Source of the DNA: Apoderus coryli | Taxonomy: Eukaryota; Arthropoda; Insecta; Coleoptera; Attelabidae | Assembly (NCBI GenBank): GCA_911728435.2 | Contig: OU452203.1 | Span: forward strand, 17,443,651 to 17,507,650 | DNA: 64,000 nucleotides | Reading direction: 5' to 3' | Part shown: piece by piece, positions 59,728 through 64,000 of the stretch | Numbering within the stretch: the stretch's first letter is position 1 | How the letters are laid out: every line of letters begins with the position of its first letter | Position numbers and translations under genes: made by a program | Notes under the pieces: generated by a model | Told to the model about the DNA's origin: nothing | The model's input: only the letters and a program-made list of their open reading frames with translations | The model's database searches: none

Positions 59728-62700
59728 CTACTCCTCGTAATCGTCATAGGTGTGATATGTTGGACAACATAAACCTTCTGATCCATCAGATCGAATGCAA
59801 AATAGTAGAGTCTCAGCAGTACTAACTTCATGAGGCATAATTCCATGAAACTCTTTTAAATCATTAGCAGGAAACCAAGCTTTTTCGTTGTCATCAATCA
59901 CAACAATACCAAAAAATCTGAAATATATTATTGAATTCTTCTAAATAACTCCCTAAGTTTGATATGTCCTACCAGAACCAAATCAAACCAATTTAACTAA
60001 TTTAATTGAACCAGATCTCATGGCATTTTCAAATTTCAGTTAGTAGGTTTTATTCGACTGAAATTACCTTGCTATTGCGATTCCTGGAATCCATAATACG
60101 GACATCAAAATCAACGTTACAATAAGCAGAAGGGCCCAAACAGGCCAACTGTGTTGTTCTGTCACACCTTTCGATGGCACCCAAGCGTCATATCCAGAGC
60201 CTTGGACGGCGATATCTACGAAACTAGCTATTAGGATCGACAACATAGCTAGAGGTGAGAGGTATTTCCAGCAGATAAGCCAATACAGACCAGGACGTTG
60301 TCCGGTCATCATTTCAATATCATCTGCAAACCTGCAAATGGCAAGATTAAGTAATTTTGAGAAAATTTAACTTAGTTTAATAATCAATTACTTTGCCTTA
60401 AGAGCAAAATCTAACTACTGAATGTTTTGACTGTCCAAGCATGTTGAGGGTTTTTGGTATTTAATTCGAGACAATTCGATATGGTTTCTAATACGTTTCA
60501 TAGCCATAAATGATTATTTTGACAGGATTTTAATATGAGTAGTTATGTTAATATTCTCATAAGTCACGAATCTGATCACACCTAATCAACAAGGATCTAG
60601 ACCGGGCATTCCTCCATTACAAATCTGGCTTTATTTTCTCAGAAAACAACTGAGCTGGACAGATTGATGTTAATCTTAACGGACTTCGCCAGAGCGTTCG
60701 ATAGGATGGATCCTGCTGTTTTAATTAGGAAGCTGTATGACCAGTTTGGGTTTCTCCATGATTTTGTATTATTCAATTCATATCTTCACAATAGGGACTT
60801 TAAATTTTATACAATTATTGTTAATTTACTGAATCTCTACAAATGTCATGTAACTTTTACGTAATTCGTTTGTATCTGCCGCTTCAATGTGTAAATTGTT
60901 TTATTTTAATTTTAGAAGAAGAAAGCAACAGTTTTACGTTGCCAAAACGGTCTTTGTTTTAATTTAAAAAAATGGTTTTTGATATTAAATAACATTTAGT
61001 TATTTAAGCCATATTTTGTTTGTGAGGCCCATCTCAAGAGTTTAAAAATTATTGCAAATAATAAGTTAGTATAACAGATGAAGGTAATTTGAAACCTTAC
61101 CTTTTGAGCCCATACACATATGAAACTCCTATACATTCAAAGAAAGCAATGATTAACAACGGAAAATTTCCACTGAAATTATCGAACAGCACGAAAACGT
61201 AACTTCCAGCACCATGAGCGAATCCCATTGATATAAGGCAGCAGGCGAGGCACAAAACTCCAGTTAATATCTAGAAATCAAATCAACATAATAAACTTGA
61301 ATCACCAATATAACAAAAAATGTTTATTATTCAAAAAATAATCCATATCGACGAGGAGTTAATAAATTGAGACATAAAACTTCGACGTTCACCTCGAAGT
61401 TTTCTGTCTCAATTTATGTATGGCCACTGATGATGGGATTATAAAACATGTATGATATTTATATGAATGCATTTTGAGTGATTCATTGGGAAAAATAATG
61501 TTTAATAGATTAAGTGTGTCTCTGTACTAACTTCTTTTGGGAGATTTGGAAACAATTTCATATCCACAATAGACGTAACAACACCTTCTAATGTCCCAAA
61601 TTGAGAATCAATTCCCAAAGTGAATAACATTAAGAAAAATAGTACCGACCAAAATTGGGCACCTGGGAATTGATTGATGGCTTCTGTGAATATGATGAAG
61701 GCTAAACCAGTTCCTGAGGCTGACTAAAAGAAAACTAATAAATAAATTATTTACCCTCAATTAAAAAAAACTCACGTTATCCAGTTCTTTTTCCAAATCA
61801 CATACGGCCACTGCTGGCATTATTAAAGTTCGCATAGTTCCATTCTCATATGTCACATTAAATGGCATTCCAACTTCTGGCAAATAATTTGGGTCATATC
61901 CAGGTCCCAAAAGTGATGTTAACGTATTGTTTCTCGACTCCAAACATTTTTCATAAGTCATAGTTGCCTTGAATCCGATTACAGAAAATACTACAATCCC
62001 CGCAAACATTGATGTGAAGCAATTGGTTAGAGACACCATTAAGGCATCTCGATAACAGTTGTTGTTTACCTGAAGATTTGAAAAACTTGTTTTTATTTTG
62101 CCAAAGAAAATAGTCTAAAATAAGATTATTCTCTCTGCATTATTTTTAATAAATTGCTCTATCTGGACCTATTCTATTTTATCCTCAAATTATTAGTATG
62201 TCAAGGTTGATTTTTGATGAAAGCGATTTATTGTAAACATTTACAAAGAACATATCACGGAGCTCTTAAATCATAACACTCTTGTACAAACGGAAAGTTG
62301 AATCAACGAATCAAATATTTGATTTATTTCGTGGAGGATTGACTTTTATTCCTATTAAATAGAATTGAATCCACTTCAAGGCCTACTTTTTGAAGGTTAA
62401 AGGTTTTTGCTGAGTGAAAAGGTTAATAAAATTAAAAAGTAATACTAATATCACTTACAGGATTGTATGAGGAAAAAGCTATTAATCCACCAAAGGCCAG
62501 TCCCAATGAGAAGAAGATTTGAGTACCAGCCTCGAGCCACACAACAGGATCTAGAATCGTATGCCAAGTTGGTGTGAACAGATGTCTCACACCATCTCCA
62601 GCACCTGAAAAAAAAAATGAAGTGAAAACTTACAGTAAAAAACACACTAGAATTAGTACCTACATTACGTACCAGCGAATAGCTATAAATACATATTTAC

Positions 62701-63890
62701 TTACTTACCTTTAAGTGTTATACCCCTGAAGAAGAATATGATTAAGACAATATAGGGAAACGTTGCAGTAACATAAACAACTTTTCCCGACGATGCAATT
62801 CCTTTAATCATACACAAATATACCAAAATCCAAGCTACTACTAGCGCTATAGCAATTCTCCAGTTGAACACTTCAGGGTTATTGATATCTTCGGATATCA
62901 TCAGTGTATTGCGATACCAAAAATACTGAGTTGGACTACTTATCTGCAATAATTTAAATGAAAAACCACTAAAACTGATGAATTTATATCCTACTCACTG
63001 CACATTCCGGGTCCGTTGTGTAAGAGGCATTCGGAAAATAGACTTTTGGACATTCAGACCAAGGCAACTCCGATTGAAAGCTCTGCACAAAATAAAAAAG
63101 GCACCAGGCGATGATGGTATTGTAATACAATGCCACATTAAACGATACTAGAGCACTGCTTATACCGATTCCTACAAGATTATGATTAACAATTATTTGT
63201 TCACCTGAAACAATTTACAGTATTGAAAAGTTGAGGATTACCAGCTAAATATGGCGAAACTTGATTCCAAACTCCAATAGCACCTTTACGTAATCTTTGC
63301 CCAATAGCCAGTTCCAAATAGAAAATTGGGATACCTTCAATGGCTAACATAACAAAGTACGGTATTAGAAATGCTCCACCACCATTCTTTTGTGCGAGAT
63401 ATGGAAATCTCCAGACATTTCCCAACCCGACTGCATATCCCACAGTTGCAAGCAGAAAGGTCAATTTGCTGTCCCAAGATTCACGCTCTTCTTCCACACA
63501 GTCAGGTTTAAAAATGGCTTTTCCGTCCTAGTATAAATATATCACTGAATTATCAGAATATGTAAATTTTGTGAATGATTTCAATTACCTGCGATGCTCT
63601 CTTACTGCTGTTCGTTGATTTCAATTTTGTGCTGGGACTATTGTCTTCAAAGGCAATATTAGTAGAACCATAACTTCCAGCATTTCCGTTTTCAACTACC
63701 ATCAATCTATTTTTCATTTCCTACAACAAATAATGGCAATAAGAAATCAAAATTGATTAAGTGTTATAATTTCCTATAAAAGTGTGTTTGGGTAAGATTT
63801 AATTACCTTGAGTTCGAGCCTATCCACAGATCTCTGAGCGTGCAAGTCTCTAGAGCTTTGTCGTCTTACTAGGTGTGCTGTATTTGCCAT
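59728..63890 (-). CDS. SLC6 sodium-coupled transporter, SLC6A15/17 (NTT4)-like, complete
   Basis: Eleven exons join in phase to 721 residues: 63890-63807, 63720-63589, 63527-63242, 63171-62999, 62943-62709, 62604-62459, 62069-61776, 61723-61532, 61270-61101, 60331-60068, 59917-59728. SLC6 carriers move amino acids or neurotransmitters with sodium and often chloride across the plasma or vesicle membrane. Helix 1 has the sodium/substrate site [15 protein letters not shown] and [11 protein letters not shown]. The block [13 protein letters not shown] and the loop [15 protein letters not shown] with ELPWSECP are marks of the SLC6A15-20 branch. Helix 6 reads [18 protein letters not shown] and FSSYN. 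Helix 8 has [15 protein letters not shown]. The loop before helix 8 is long with glycosylation sites NNT, NVT and NGT. The C-terminus is acidic (TYDDYEE). No defects seen. Substrate is probably neutral amino acids, by family only. Confidence 0.94.
60570..60830 (+). mobile_element. LINE reverse transcriptase fragment in an SLC6 intron
   Basis: The plus strand reads [20 protein letters not shown] (first RT catalytic box TDFxRAFD) then LYDQFGF and SYLHNRD. It is preceded by a finger-domain piece near 60590. Antisense to the transporter, between its exons 9 and 10. Dead. Confidence 0.75.
61362..61417. repeat. 24-bp inverted repeat in an SLC6 intron
   Basis: ATAAATTGAGACATAAAACT at 61362, ending TCGA at 61385, is complementary to 61394-61417 with one mismatch. 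The loop is 8 bp. It directly precedes hammerhead-like motif 9. Confidence 0.85.
61424..61452 (+). ncRNA. Hammerhead-like core motif 9
   Basis: Plus strand: CTGATGA (61427-61433), TGGGATTAT, then AAAACATG, where the G of GAAA is replaced. The relation to the other motifs is clear from the flanking CCA and ACATG. Confidence 0.3.
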
Positions 63891-64000
63891 TGTTGATGCT
63901 CGTTTTTCAACAGGAAATATCAAATCGATATTTAAATACAATTTGAGTAGACTCGATTTTTATTCGTTGATAAAACTATTAAATATTGTCTTTCAAGGCC

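Noticed and set aside
1..64000. CRISPR arrays, bacterial operons or riboswitches
   Set aside because: The sequence is clearly eukaryotic with spliced genes; the only regular array is the 141-bp satellite, with no spacer structure.

Overview
The window looks like nuclear DNA of a pterygote insect, possibly a beetle. The DNA is AT-rich. Its genes have short coding exons separated by GT-AG introns, and one encodes a seven-exon insect odorant receptor. The space between genes is packed with decayed LINE retrotransposons, Tc1/mariner, hAT and Crypton-like remnants, MITE-like foldbacks and a satellite. The beetle assignment is inference; the insect assignment rests mainly on the odorant receptor.

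Layout. 1-4332 (+): 3' part of an SLC17-type major facilitator transporter (copy A), with a LINE fragment in its last intron. 4333-11340: transposon debris, a THAP-like fragment, and an orphan copy of an SLC17 last exon at 11027-11076. 11348-14012 (+): SLC17 pseudogene (copy B) with a lost splice donor, a frameshift, a nonsense codon and missing exons. 14372-17537 (+): intact eight-exon SLC17 transporter of 465 residues (copy C). 17600-19340: inverted repeats, a LINE fragment and a Tc1/mariner relic. 20015-30668 (-): two phase-compatible exons of an unrecognised secreted or type I membrane protein. Its roughly 10-kb intron holds a 141-bp satellite interrupted by a LINE, plus other LINE relics; a GC-rich block with an Inr/DPE-like promoter lies upstream at about 32960. 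33000-37800: mostly unrecognised sequence with a tRNA-like SINE head. 37835-43468 (-): a tentative three-exon gene with a cysteine-rich region reminiscent of DEG/ENaC channels, interleaved with hAT and LINE relics. 44600-49700: a LINE tail, a perfect 68-bp palindrome, a solo-LTR candidate and a small candidate N-terminal exon (-). 50167-53694 (+): complete odorant receptor gene. 54400-58715: foldback repeats, a Crypton-like recombinase relic, a MITE and a LINE. 59728-63890 (-): complete eleven-exon SLC6 transporter of the SLC6A15/17-like group, 721 residues.

The real genes are membrane transporters and a chemoreceptor, and there is no sign of a shared pathway. Most structural interest lies in the birth-and-death SLC17 cluster and in the repeats. 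These include nine scattered motifs with a hammerhead-ribozyme-like core (CTGANGA, hairpin, GAAA), perfect long inverted repeats, and recurring TACAGGGTG termini of small DNA transposons. All splice sites were read by eye from consensus and frame; none is backed by transcripts.
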